Shown: positions 1-8,108 of the stretch, piece after piece | How positions within the stretch are numbered: position 1 is the first letter of the stretch | Layout of the letters: the number at the start of each line of letters is the position of its first letter | NCBI GenBank assembly: GCA_903837595.1 | Contig: CAILVI010000267.1 | Coordinates: 21,071-85,070 of the forward strand | DNA from: an uncultured Thiodictyon sp. | GTDB taxonomy: Bacteria > Pseudomonadota > Gammaproteobacteria > Chromatiales > Chromatiaceae | Direction: 5' to 3' | DNA length: 64,000 nucleotides | The notes under the pieces: generated by a model | Seen by the model: only the letters and a program-made list of their open reading frames with translations | What the model was told of the DNA's origin: nothing | Database searches by the model: none | Position numbers and translations under genes: made by a program

Positions 1-529
1 TCTCGCTGTCCGGTGAAAGGACGACGAAGGGTAGTTCCACGCGCCAGTCAGTGGCGTCGGTGGCGTGTGAGACCCGGGCCAGGCCGCCAAAATCCAGGTT
101 GTCCGCCCGGGTGATGCCGGCCAGTGCCTTGCGCAGCCGGTCGCGGGCCGCCTGCTCGGTCTCGAACCAGGCCCGGAAGCGCGCGACCGCGGTGCGGGCG
201 GCGCTCAGGAGTTCAGCCGCGCCGGCGTTGTCGTTGAGGCGCAGCTCAAACTGGTCGAGCCGGTGGTCCAGCGCCGCGAGCAGCAGCCGACGGCGGTCGA
301 GGTTCTCCAGCAGGTCGTCCTGGAGGTAGGGATTGCGGGTGATGACCCACATGTCACCCAGCACCTCGAAGAGCATGCGCGCCGAACGCCCGGTGCGCCG
401 CGTCCCCCGCAGCGCCTCGATCAGCCGCCAGCGGGCCTCACCCAGGAAGCGGATCGCGATCTCCCGGTCGGAGAATGACGTGTAGTTATAAGGGATCTCG
501 CGGATGCGCGGCTGGGTATCGGCAGTCAT
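1..529 (-). CDS. DUF3683 FAD/FMN-binding oxidoreductase, N-terminal part (runs off the window)
   Basis: The leftward frame opens at an ATG at 527-529 and stays open to base 1, giving about 176 residues of a longer protein. The N-terminus contains IREIPYNYTSFSDREI and TGRSARMLFEVLGDMWVITR, followed by RNPYLQDDLLENLDRR. From memory these match the DUF3683 region that precedes the FAD-binding, glycolate-oxidase-like and Fe-S domains of large (over 1200 residue) proteobacterial dehydrogenases. The catalytic domains lie outside the window, so the substrate cannot be judged. The gene is divergent from the hydroxyacid dehydrogenase at 713; the 183-bp gap must hold both promoters and includes a short run of CGGTG units near 610-632. 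Confidence 0.8.
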   Translation of the reverse strand, partial: MTADTQPRIREIPYNYTSFSDREIAIRFLGEARWRLIEALRGTRRTGRSARMLFEVLGDMWVITRNPYLQDDLLENLDRRRLLLAALDHRLDQFELRLNDNAGAAELLSAARTAVARFRAWFETEQAARDRLRKALAGITRADNLDFGGLARVSHATDATDWRVELPFVVLSPDSE

Positions 530-712
530 GGGGTTTCGGGTCCGGCGGGGCGGGCGTATTGCACTGCACAAAATGGTACCCCAACCCCGGCCATGGGTGG
601 CTGTGAATCCGCGGTGCGGTGCGGTGCGGTGGGGCAGGGCGGTAAAATTGTGCGACGATCGCCCGGCATCCGGCCTTGGCTCGCGCCAATTTGCCTAACC
701 ATGAGGGATAAC

Positions 713-1693
713 ATGAACAGCAATTCCCCTGACGCCGCGGCCAAGCCGCACCGCCCCGGTCTTGGCGTCTTCCTGGATCTGGCGAGCGTCGACCGGGGCG
801 ACCTCGACCTTGGGCGCCTCACTGGCGCCTGCGAGCGCTGGGCGTTTTACCCCGCCACCGCGCCGGGGGAGATTGCCGGGCGCATCCGCGCGGCCGAGGT
901 GGTCGTCACCAACAAGGTGGTGCTGAATGCCGACCTGCTGGGGGAGGCGGCGGCCCTGCGCCTGGTCTGCGTGGCGGCGACCGGCACCAACAACGTGGAC
1001 CTGGAGGCCGCCGCCCGACTGGGTATCCCGGTGCGCAACGTCCTGGGCTATGCAACCCCCGCGGTGGTCCAGTACGTCTTTGCCGCCATCCTGAGCCATT
1101 ACACGCGCCTCGCGGATTATCGTGCCTCGGTGGTGGCCGGCGCCTGGTCCAAGGCCGAGCACTTCTGCTTCTTGGAGTATCCGATCGAGGAGATCGCGGG
1201 CCGCACGCTGGGCATTGTCGGTCTCGGCGAGCTGGGTCGTGGGGTGGCGCGGGTGGCGGAGGTCTTCGGGATGCGCGTGCTGGTGGCCCGGCGGGATGCG
1301 GCGGATGAGCGCCCCGGCCGCGTTGCGCTGCACGAACTGCTGCCCCAGGTCGACGTGTTGAGTTTGCACTGCCCACTGACGGCACAGACCCGGGGGCTGA
1401 TCGGGGCGACCGAGCTTAAGTTGATGCGGCGCGATGCGCTCCTCATCAACACCGCCCGCGGTGGTATCGTCAACGAGTCTGCCCTGGCCGAGGCCCTGCG
1501 TGCGGGCCTTATCGGTGCTGCCGCGCTGGATGTACTGACCCGCGAGCCCCCGCCGCCGGACCACCCGCTGTTGGCCGCGGACATCCCAAGCTTAAGTATT
1601 ACGCCGCACGTTGCCTGGGCCAGCCGCGCCGCCCGCCAACGGTTGCTGGATGCGGTGGCGCACAACATCGGGTGCGGTTTGCGTACCGTATGA
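713..1693 (+). CDS. D-isomer-specific 2-hydroxyacid dehydrogenase (glycerate dehydrogenase/hydroxypyruvate reductase-like)
   Basis: The protein has about 326 residues, a normal length for the family. It would reduce a 2-keto acid such as hydroxypyruvate with NAD(P)H in the cytoplasm. Visible motifs are the Rossmann dinucleotide loop GIVGLGELGRG, the substrate-side segment LHCPLTAQTRGLI, the signature LINTARGGIVNESALAEAL with its catalytic Arg region, the Asp/Glu segment AALDVLTREPPPPDHPLL, and the catalytic His in ITPHVAWAS. The ATG at 713 is chosen over the one at 701 because GAGG sits six bases before it and the N-terminal segment LGVFLDLASVDRGDLDL then starts at a normal distance. HprA-type glycerate dehydrogenase is the best guess; other hydroxyacid substrates are possible. 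Confidence 0.85.
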   Translation: MNSNSPDAAAKPHRPGLGVFLDLASVDRGDLDLGRLTGACERWAFYPATAPGEIAGRIRAAEVVVTNKVVLNADLLGEAAALRLVCVAATGTNNVDLEAAARLGIPVRNVLGYATPAVVQYVFAAILSHYTRLADYRASVVAGAWSKAEHFCFLEYPIEEIAGRTLGIVGLGELGRGVARVAEVFGMRVLVARRDAADERPGRVALHELLPQVDVLSLHCPLTAQTRGLIGATELKLMRRDALLINTARGGIVNESALAEALRAGLIGAAALDVLTREPPPPDHPLLAADIPSLSITPHVAWASRAARQRLLDAVAHNIGCGLRTV

Positions 1694-1797
1694 GTTGTCC
1701 CGCCCATGGGCCGCTTGAGTCACTGTAGAAGCGGCCCCGGCCGCGACGGGTTGTTGCGAGGACGGATGATCAAGGCCGGGCCTGGCGCGCATATCCG

Positions 1798-2217
1798 TTA
1801 GAATGACAAGACCGTCGCGATCAGGATTGCGATAGCCGCGTACAGAGACCCCCGCCATGGGGTCTCAGCACCGGTCGCTGTCGTGAGTCGGTAGTTGACC
1901 ACGAAGAGGCCGAGGCAGAAAAATAAACCAGCGATTGCCGCAACGAACACGGCAAGCGAGTCATGCGTCATGAGACCCACCAGCGGCAGCACGATGAGTT
2001 GCAGGCCGATGACCCCGAAGCCGAGTCCGGTGAGCCTCATGAGTGCAGTGACGATGGACTGCAGGCCGGCGTCCACCTCCTCCCAGTGTCTCCCGGCCGC
2101 TTGCTCGTGAAATGGAAGGAAGCCGGCGCTGGAGAGGTTTTTGTACGCCATCACCAGCGAGACGAGTCCTACCAGGGCGTAGAGGAACACCGCAACCAAT
2201 TGGAACGCCAGACCCAT
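1798..2217 (-). CDS. Small four-helix membrane protein, unknown function
   Basis: The product has 139 residues and appears to have four transmembrane segments: about residues 5-25 (FQLVAVFLYALVGLVSLVMA), 60-80 (MRLTGLGFGVIGLQLIVLP), 85-108 and 120-138. An AGGGG ribosome site lies about six bases before the ATG. I do not recognise the family. It stands alone on the minus strand between the dehydrogenase and the 5-oxoprolinase genes and ends about 100 bp after the convergent dehydrogenase gene. Confidence 0.65.
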   Translation of the reverse strand: MGLAFQLVAVFLYALVGLVSLVMAYKNLSSAGFLPFHEQAAGRHWEEVDAGLQSIVTALMRLTGLGFGVIGLQLIVLPLVGLMTHDSLAVFVAAIAGLFFCLGLFVVNYRLTTATGAETPWRGSLYAAIAILIATVLSF

Positions 2218-2414
2218 ATGTCACCCCTGAAATTAAACTGCGTTCTTGTATATAACAGCCCTTCACTGCTTTGCGCAACGGGCATGGCGATTAGCAAAAA
2301 GAGTATCGTCGGATTGTACAGCTTCATCCGTGCTGCGTGCAACCGCAGTCTCGCCCTTGGCTTAGGCTTGGTGAATAAATATCGATTAGCGGAGTGCGCG
2401 ACGATCGCGCGGAG

Positions 2415-3104
2415 ATGATGGCGATACCTCAGATCATTCCACTGGGTGATAGTGCCGTCCTGGCCAAGTTTGATAGTGACTCCGCTGCGTCGGTCGCTAT
2501 CCAGGGCTTTTGTGCCGCGGTGCAGGCGCGGGCCTGGCCCTTTGTGCGCGACTTGGTGCCGGCATTCCGGAGCGTCTGCATTCATTATGACCCGCTGCGG
2601 CTGTATGGGCATGGCTGGACCCCAACGACCTGGTGTGCGGAGTTGGCGGTGTTGCAATGCGCGCCGGCCGGGGCGCCGGCGGCGCGTCTGCATCGGTTAC
2701 CGATCTGTTATGAGGCTGGGTTTGGTCTGGACCTGGACGCGGCTGCGCAGCAGCTGGGTGTAACGGTTGAGGCGCTGATTGAACAGCACCTGGCAGCGGT
2801 GTATACCGTGGCCATGATCGGATTCGCACCGGGGTTTCCCTATCTGGAGGGTCTGCCCGAGCGGCTTCGCCTGCCGCGTCGTGCCACGCCGCGCAGTGCG
2901 GTGCCGGCCGGCAGCGTGGCCATCGCCGAAGACCTGTGCGGTATCTATCCGGTGCAACTGCCGGGCGGCTGGCATGTGCTGGGGCGCACGCCGGTGCCGT
3001 TATTTGACATTCATCGCCCCTCACCCAGCCTGTTGCAGGCAGGGGATCGGGTGCAATTCGAGCGTATCGACTCACTCCAATTCGCGGCGCTCGGCCCATG
3101 TTGA
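2415..3104 (+). CDS. pxpB: 5-oxoprolinase subunit B (KipI/allophanate hydrolase subunit 1 family)
   Basis: The product, about 229 residues, belongs to the PxpB/KipI family. With PxpA and PxpC it cleaves 5-oxoproline (pyroglutamate) to glutamate using ATP. Family signatures seen are IPLGDSAVLAKF at the N-terminus, the central MIGFAPGFPYLEGL, LPRRATPRSAVPAGSVAIA, and the C-terminal QLPGGWHVLGRTPVPLFD. A GTG at 2394 is in frame, but GGAG directly before the ATG pair at 2415/2418 and the family N-terminus favour the later start. The stop overlaps the pxpC ATG at 3098, so the two are translationally coupled, and pxpA follows, which completes the three-subunit enzyme. Confidence 0.92.
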   Translation: MMAIPQIIPLGDSAVLAKFDSDSAASVAIQGFCAAVQARAWPFVRDLVPAFRSVCIHYDPLRLYGHGWTPTTWCAELAVLQCAPAGAPAARLHRLPICYEAGFGLDLDAAAQQLGVTVEALIEQHLAAVYTVAMIGFAPGFPYLEGLPERLRLPRRATPRSAVPAGSVAIAEDLCGIYPVQLPGGWHVLGRTPVPLFDIHRPSPSLLQAGDRVQFERIDSLQFAALGPC

Positions 3105-4096
3105 AGGTCCTGCGGGGCGGTCAACTGTCCACCGTCCAAGATGCCGGCCGCATGGGCTGGCAGGCGCTGGGCGTCACGCCCGGGGGTGCCCTGGATGCGG
3201 TGGCGCTGCGGGTGGGCAACTGGCTGGTCGGCAATGCCGATCACCTCGCGGCGATCGAAATGACCTGGGCCGGTCTACAGGTCAGCTTCACCGAGGATAC
3301 CCTGATCGCGCTTACCGGCGCACGGGCTGAGGTGTCCTGTGAGGAGCGGTCGGTGCCTTTCTGGCGGCCACTATGGATCAGTCGAGGCAGCGTGCTGCGG
3401 ATGGGCCAGGTCATCGCGGGTGCCCGCGTCTATCTGTGCGTGCAGGGCGGGATCATGGCGCCGGTGGTCATGGGTGGGTTGGGTACCGATTTGCGCAACC
3501 GCTTCGGCGGGTACGAAGGTCGTGCCTTGAAGGCGGGCGATACGCTCGCGCTCAGGCCTCAGCAGGACCGCTATCCACGTTTGCGTGTCCTGCTGCGACA
3601 GCATGGGAGCGGATTCGCCAGTCCACCCTGGCAGGTCTCGATGTGGCGTGACAGCGGCCTGCCGGGTGATCGGCCGATCCGGCTGCTGGCGGGGCCACAC
3701 CAGTCCGGATTGGGCGATCAGGGCGTTGCGACCCTGCATTCGGCTGAGTTTCGGGTGCTGCCCCAATCCGATCGCCAGGCGCTACGTTTGCAGGGCGTCG
3801 CCCTCACGGCGGCGAATGATCGGCAGCCGTCCGCCGGGGTGTGCTTCGGGGTCCTGCAACTACCGCCGGACGGTCATCCGATCCTGCTCCTGGCCGATCA
3901 TCAGACCACCGGGGGCTATCCGGTGATCGGGGTCGCGGCCAGCGTCGAGCGCACCCGGCTGGCCCAGCTCAAGCCGGGTGACAGCGTGCACTTCGTCGGC
4001 TGCGGGCAGGACGAGGCGCATCGACTCTTGCAGGAACGTGAGCGGCGCTTAATGACGATCCGACACGAACTGGCGTGGCGTGCGCAATACGGCTGA
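3098..4096 (+). CDS. pxpC: 5-oxoprolinase subunit C (biotin-dependent carboxyltransferase family, KipA-like)
   Basis: The product has 332 residues, about the usual size. It is the larger partner of PxpB and belongs to the KipA / allophanate hydrolase subunit 2 family. Signatures include LSTVQDAGRMGWQALGV, the segment PGGALDAVALRVGNWLVGN, GGLGTDLRNRFGGYEGRALK and the C-terminal QTTGGYPVIGVAASVERTRL. It overlaps pxpB by seven bases. The next gene, pxpA, follows after about 210 bases that hold a repeat hairpin (4164-4191), so pxpA may be partly uncoupled from pxpBC. Confidence 0.92.
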   Translation: MLKVLRGGQLSTVQDAGRMGWQALGVTPGGALDAVALRVGNWLVGNADHLAAIEMTWAGLQVSFTEDTLIALTGARAEVSCEERSVPFWRPLWISRGSVLRMGQVIAGARVYLCVQGGIMAPVVMGGLGTDLRNRFGGYEGRALKAGDTLALRPQQDRYPRLRVLLRQHGSGFASPPWQVSMWRDSGLPGDRPIRLLAGPHQSGLGDQGVATLHSAEFRVLPQSDRQALRLQGVALTAANDRQPSAGVCFGVLQLPPDGHPILLLADHQTTGGYPVIGVAASVERTRLAQLKPGDSVHFVGCGQDEAHRLLQERERRLMTIRHELAWRAQYG

Positions 4097-4163
4097 TGGG
4101 TCTGATTCTTGCGACAGCGCGCCGTCGGCCTTGATCATCAGCCCGGCCACCTGGCTGCGTCAG

Positions 4164-4191
4164 TGTAGGTCGCCCTTCAGGGCGACCTACA
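4164..4191. repeat. Perfect hairpin (REP-like) between pxpC and pxpA
   Basis: Arms of 11 bp, GTAGGTCGCCC (4165-4175) and its exact complement (4180-4190), flank a 4-base TTCA loop, with one further T-A pair outside. The GTAGGTCG start is shared with the longer composite repeats at 22301 and 38240, so this is probably a short member of the same dispersed palindromic family. There is no T-run, so it is not a typical intrinsic terminator, although it could protect or attenuate the pxp message. Confidence 0.75.
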
Positions 4192-4306
4192 TCTGCCCGT
4201 GGCCGGAACGATGATCACGGCCGCGCCGTCGTGTCATGAGGGTCCGAGCGCAGTTCAAGGTCCTACCGATATCTCTCACGACGCCCCTGCTGGCGATAGG
4301 TCAACC

Positions 4307-5026
4307 ATGGATATCAATGCCGATCTCGGCGAAGGCGGTGACTGTGACGCATTGCTGATGCCGCTGATTGACCGCGCCAATATCGCCTGCGGCGGTCACG
4401 CCGGTGATCGGGCCAGCATGCGCGACGCCCTGCGGCTGACCAGGCAGTATGGCGTCAAGGCCGGGGCGCATCCGTCATATCCCGATCGCCCAGGGTTCGG
4501 CCGTATCGAGACCGGGGCCTCACCGGCCGCGATCGAGGCGGACTGCACCCGGCAATTGAGCGAATTCCGGCAGGCGGCGGATGACTGTGGCGTCACCATA
4601 TCCCATGTCAAGCCGCACGGTGCACTCTATCATCGCGTGACGCAGGATGCGCCGGCCGCCGACGCCTTCTTGCGTGCGGTGATGGCCGTCTGCGGCGACT
4701 GTGCGGTGATGGGGCTGCCCGAAAGCCGGTTGCAGGAACAAGCCCGCCTGGCGGGGGTCGGTTATCTTGTGGAGATGTTTGCCGACCGGCGCTATGAGCC
4801 GGATGGCCGGCTGACGCCGCGTAGTCATCCTCAGGCCCTGATCGGCACGCCCGACGAGGCGCTCGGGCAAGTCCTGTCAGTCCGCGACAGCGGGTGGCTG
4901 CGCGCTCGTAACGGGCAGTGGATCGCGTTGCACGCCGATACCGTCTGCATCCATGGCGATGGCGGGCAGGCGCTGGCCTTGGCGCGGGAACTTCACCGCG
5001 TGTTGGCTGGTTCCGAATTGCCGTAG
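4307..5026 (+). CDS. pxpA: 5-oxoprolinase subunit A (LamB/YcsF family)
   Basis: The product, about 239 residues, is the LamB/YcsF-family subunit that binds 5-oxoproline and works with PxpB and PxpC just upstream. Hallmarks are the N-terminal MDINADLGEGGDCD, RANIACGGHAGD, the metal-binding stretch GAHPSYPDRPGFGR, HVKPHGALYHRV, EMFADRRYEPDGRLTPR and IALHADTVCIHGDG. The frame is open further upstream, but the ATG at 4307 is preceded by GATAGG and produces the conserved N-terminus directly. The unit order pxpB-pxpC-pxpA is common in bacteria. Confidence 0.93.
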   Translation: MDINADLGEGGDCDALLMPLIDRANIACGGHAGDRASMRDALRLTRQYGVKAGAHPSYPDRPGFGRIETGASPAAIEADCTRQLSEFRQAADDCGVTISHVKPHGALYHRVTQDAPAADAFLRAVMAVCGDCAVMGLPESRLQEQARLAGVGYLVEMFADRRYEPDGRLTPRSHPQALIGTPDEALGQVLSVRDSGWLRARNGQWIALHADTVCIHGDGGQALALARELHRVLAGSELP

Positions 5027-5161
5027 ATCCGGTTGCGCTGCGCCAACCCAACGTGCGGACCGGCCATGGCCAAGTGCACTGATCGCGAAGCGCGGAGCGC
5101 CCCGCACCTGTGTGTCACCGTCGAGCGGTGTCACCAGTCAGTGCGGCGGAGCGCTCGGCAC

Positions 5162-8104
5162 TCAGCGCGGCGGGCGGCGGCGCCTGGCCTTCTTGACGGC
5201 CGTCGGCGGCTTTGCCCCGACGGCGAGACCGCGGTAGATCCGCTCCGCGGTCCGACGCACCTCCGGGCTCACGTTGCGCAGGATGTCCTCGCCTTCGAGC
5301 AATGCCAGGAAGGCCCAGTAGAGGGGGGCGTAGCGTGCTGGGTAGTCGGCGGCCTCCATCCATTCACAGAACTGGGGGCCGTAGCCCTTGGCGTGGGCAT
5401 AGCGCAGCGTGCGCTGGACCCGTAACAAGAAGGTACTCCAAAGTTGGGCATCCCCCTTCGCCAGGGCGGCGTCGAAGGCGGCGAAGGCTGGCCCAGGTGA
5501 GTCTTCCGCCAGGTGTTGGGCGGCGTCCAGCAGACGACCGATAGAATCCTCCGGGACCTGCCGCCCCAGCTCGGCGTGCTGCCGGGCGTCTTCGGGGCGG
5601 TTCAGATGGAACCAGTACAGATAGGCCAAATGCCCGTGCGGGTAACCTTGTTTCTTCGGCTCCGCCAGTTCCAGGCTGCGGAGATAGGCTTGCTCGGCCT
5701 CTTCATGGCGTCCCAGTTCGTCCTGAAGAAGTGTGCCGAGGTTGTTCCATGGCAATGCGTCCTTTGGATCGAGGACGATCGCCTGACGGAAGGCGGCTTC
5801 AGCTTCCTCACAGCGGCCCAGGTGCTCTTGCAGAAGGTCGCCGAGGTTGTTCCAAGGCCATGCAAAATTCGGATCGAGCGTGATCGCCTGACGGTAAGCG
5901 GCTTCGGCTTCCTCATAGCGGCCCAGGTGCTCTTGCAGAAGGCCGCCGAGGTTGTGCCACGGCAATGCGTCCTTTGGATCGAGCGTGACCGCCTGACGGT
6001 AGGCGCCTTCGGCTTCCTCATAGCGACCCCATTTCTCATTGAGATAATAGCCGAGTTGACCCCATGCCCAGGAGCGGTGCTCGTTGTCAAACTCCATTTC
6101 ACCGCCCTTCCGCAATGAAGATTCGGCGTCTGCTGGAAAGCCAAGCTCCTCAAGTCGCCGTCCGCGGTGATAGGCTCTCAAGGGCGTATCTGATTGTTCA
6201 ATGTCAGAATGGCCGTCAACGCGCGCCCATAGCCTATCGCCGTCTCCTGCAAATCGTTTCCGGGTGGCGCGCACCTGGTCGGGATCACTATTCGCCGTGT
6301 TCAGGGCGACCAGGCAACCCATTGCTGCAATGCCGGGTGTGTTTTCGTGTAATGCAGCGGCACTGGCCCCTTCCAGATCATAGCAATGACCTATGCTGCC
6401 ATCCCGCACCGCCGCGCGATAAGGCCCCAGCTCATGCTCGGAAAGCGACACGGCTGCACATAACTCGGCAAGCTCATTGCGCAGCGTTTCTGTCAGCGCT
6501 GCCAGCCTATCTGCCTCTATCGTCGGCAGTAGTTCGACGACTCTACGCTTCTGCGCACCGCCGATTTCCAGGGAGCCACCCAACAGGTCCCAGAATCCCC
6601 GCGCATCCATCCCATTCGGCCATTCCCGTTGCATCGCCAGCACCCGGCGTTTTAACTCGACCATATCCGCCTGTTCAGGGTCGATATCGCGCAGGTCCAC
6701 CAGGTGCCCGATCCGCTCACGGGTCTCGGATTGCTGAACCAGGTCCCGGCCGGCGGCGTGGCTCAGTGCCTTGCGATAGACCGGGTCGTCCATGCTCTCC
6801 GACAGGGCCGCCATCAGATCGGCCCGGCCCCGGTGGTTGCCGCTGCTCAGAACATCGCGGGCCAGGCCCTCCCGGTCGCCGGGTGAATAGAACCCACGCA
6901 GGAAGCAGGTCAGCCAGCGGACCCGCTGCTTGAGACGGCGGCTGCCATGGCGCATCAGATACCAGATATTGAAAAAGCGCTCGACCATCTGATAGCCGGA
7001 GCGCCCGCTGCCGCTGACCTCGACCTTTTCCACATAGCCATCGTTTTCCAGCCGGGCCAGTTGGGCATTGACCACCGTGACCTCCAGCCCGGATTCCCGC
7101 GCCACCTCATTGGCGATGATCGGGTCCCAGGCCAGGGCCACGGCATCCAGCACGGCGCGGGCCTGGGGTGCGGCCTCCTCGGCGCGCGCCTTGTAGAGCG
7201 GCGTCATGCGGTCCAACAGTTGTTCCAGGTCGGCAAAGGCGTCCTCGCCCGCCTGGCTTTCCAGCAGTAGATACAGGAGCGCCAGGGTGCGCGGATTGCC
7301 GCCGGTCATTTCGGTGAGTGCGTCGATACGCCCGGGGTCACGACCCAGCAGTGCCGCTACCTTGGCCCCGTCGGGACCGCGTTTGCCGGCCAGGCGATGC
7401 AGGCAGGCACGTACCTCGGCGATTTGCAGTCTTTCGAGGGTGGTGATGCGGAAGAAGTCGAAGAAGGCGGCCGTGCGATCGGACAGACCCTTGGGGTAGG
7501 CGGCCGCCGCACCGATCACCAGTGGACCGTCGGTCTGCTGGAGCAGATCGCGCAGGCCCCACGCGTGCTTTTTCAGCGCATCCAGGATCAGATTCAGGTT
7601 GTCGAGAAACAGCACCGGCCGCCGTCCCAGACGCTCACAGCCCTGGCGGAATGCGCGCCAGGCCGACCCGCCGCCGGCCTCGGCCTTGCGGTCTTTTTCG
7701 TAGGCGGTCTCCGCCGCGTCCAATGCGCTTTCCAGGGCTTGTGCGTCCTCCTGGTGGCCTGCCTGCTCCAGCCAGTCCAACAGCGATTCGCTGGCGTTGC
7801 GCCAGAACACATGCAGGTTGATGACGTTGTATTGTTCTTCGCGGAAGGTCAGTGGCACCAGACGCGCGGCGAGCCCCGGTTGTTCGCCGACCGCGATGGC
7901 GATGCGCAGCAGGAGCGTGGTCTTGCCCATGCCCCGTTGCCCGATGATGAGATGATGACGGGGGCTGGCCCCCGGCTCGGTTTGGTGACGAAGTTCGCCG
8001 AGGAAATGGTTGAGCGTGGTTTCCCTCGCTACGAAACCGGCTACCAAGTCGTCGGGGCTTAGATTTCCTGGGCCATAGAGCGCAATGACATCGATATCGG
8101 TCAT
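5162..8104 (-). CDS. Large P-loop ATPase with winged-helix and C-terminal TPR repeats (STAND-like)
   Basis: The product has about 980 residues. A Walker A loop, GQRGMGKTTLL, lies near residues 54-64 and a Walker B-like strand, RPVLFLDNLNLI, about 100 residues later. A winged-helix-like segment (VVNAQLARLENDGYVEKVEV) follows near residues 320-350. Residues about 680-810 hold four near-identical 35-residue TPR units ending in a tetratricopeptide consensus. The layout (nucleotide switch, winged helix, protein-binding repeats) is that of STAND-type signalling ATPases. The start at 8104 is preferred to an in-frame ATG at 8176 because the latter lies inside the upstream ATPase gene; the gap to that gene is then 4 bp, so the two are probably one transcript. 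Partner and output are unknown. Confidence 0.75.
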   Translation of the reverse strand: MTDIDVIALYGPGNLSPDDLVAGFVARETTLNHFLGELRHQTEPGASPRHHLIIGQRGMGKTTLLLRIAIAVGEQPGLAARLVPLTFREEQYNVINLHVFWRNASESLLDWLEQAGHQEDAQALESALDAAETAYEKDRKAEAGGGSAWRAFRQGCERLGRRPVLFLDNLNLILDALKKHAWGLRDLLQQTDGPLVIGAAAAYPKGLSDRTAAFFDFFRITTLERLQIAEVRACLHRLAGKRGPDGAKVAALLGRDPGRIDALTEMTGGNPRTLALLYLLLESQAGEDAFADLEQLLDRMTPLYKARAEEAAPQARAVLDAVALAWDPIIANEVARESGLEVTVVNAQLARLENDGYVEKVEVSGSGRSGYQMVERFFNIWYLMRHGSRRLKQRVRWLTCFLRGFYSPGDREGLARDVLSSGNHRGRADLMAALSESMDDPVYRKALSHAAGRDLVQQSETRERIGHLVDLRDIDPEQADMVELKRRVLAMQREWPNGMDARGFWDLLGGSLEIGGAQKRRVVELLPTIEADRLAALTETLRNELAELCAAVSLSEHELGPYRAAVRDGSIGHCYDLEGASAAALHENTPGIAAMGCLVALNTANSDPDQVRATRKRFAGDGDRLWARVDGHSDIEQSDTPLRAYHRGRRLEELGFPADAESSLRKGGEMEFDNEHRSWAWGQLGYYLNEKWGRYEEAEGAYRQAVTLDPKDALPWHNLGGLLQEHLGRYEEAEAAYRQAITLDPNFAWPWNNLGDLLQEHLGRCEEAEAAFRQAIVLDPKDALPWNNLGTLLQDELGRHEEAEQAYLRSLELAEPKKQGYPHGHLAYLYWFHLNRPEDARQHAELGRQVPEDSIGRLLDAAQHLAEDSPGPAFAAFDAALAKGDAQLWSTFLLRVQRTLRYAHAKGYGPQFCEWMEAADYPARYAPLYWAFLALLEGEDILRNVSPEVRRTAERIYRGLAVGAKPPTAVKKARRRRPPR
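5700..6035 (-). repeat. 105-bp in-frame tandem repeats coding for the TPR array
   Basis: Near-identical units recur at exactly 105-bp spacing: the TCCTCA marker falls at 5805, 5910 and 6015, with a more diverged unit near 5700. Each encodes a 35-residue unit such as YRQAITLDP followed by WNNLGDLLQEHLG. The high DNA identity between units, rather than protein similarity alone, suggests recent expansion by unequal recombination, so copy number may differ among strains. Confidence 0.85.
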
Positions 8105-8108
8105 GGCG

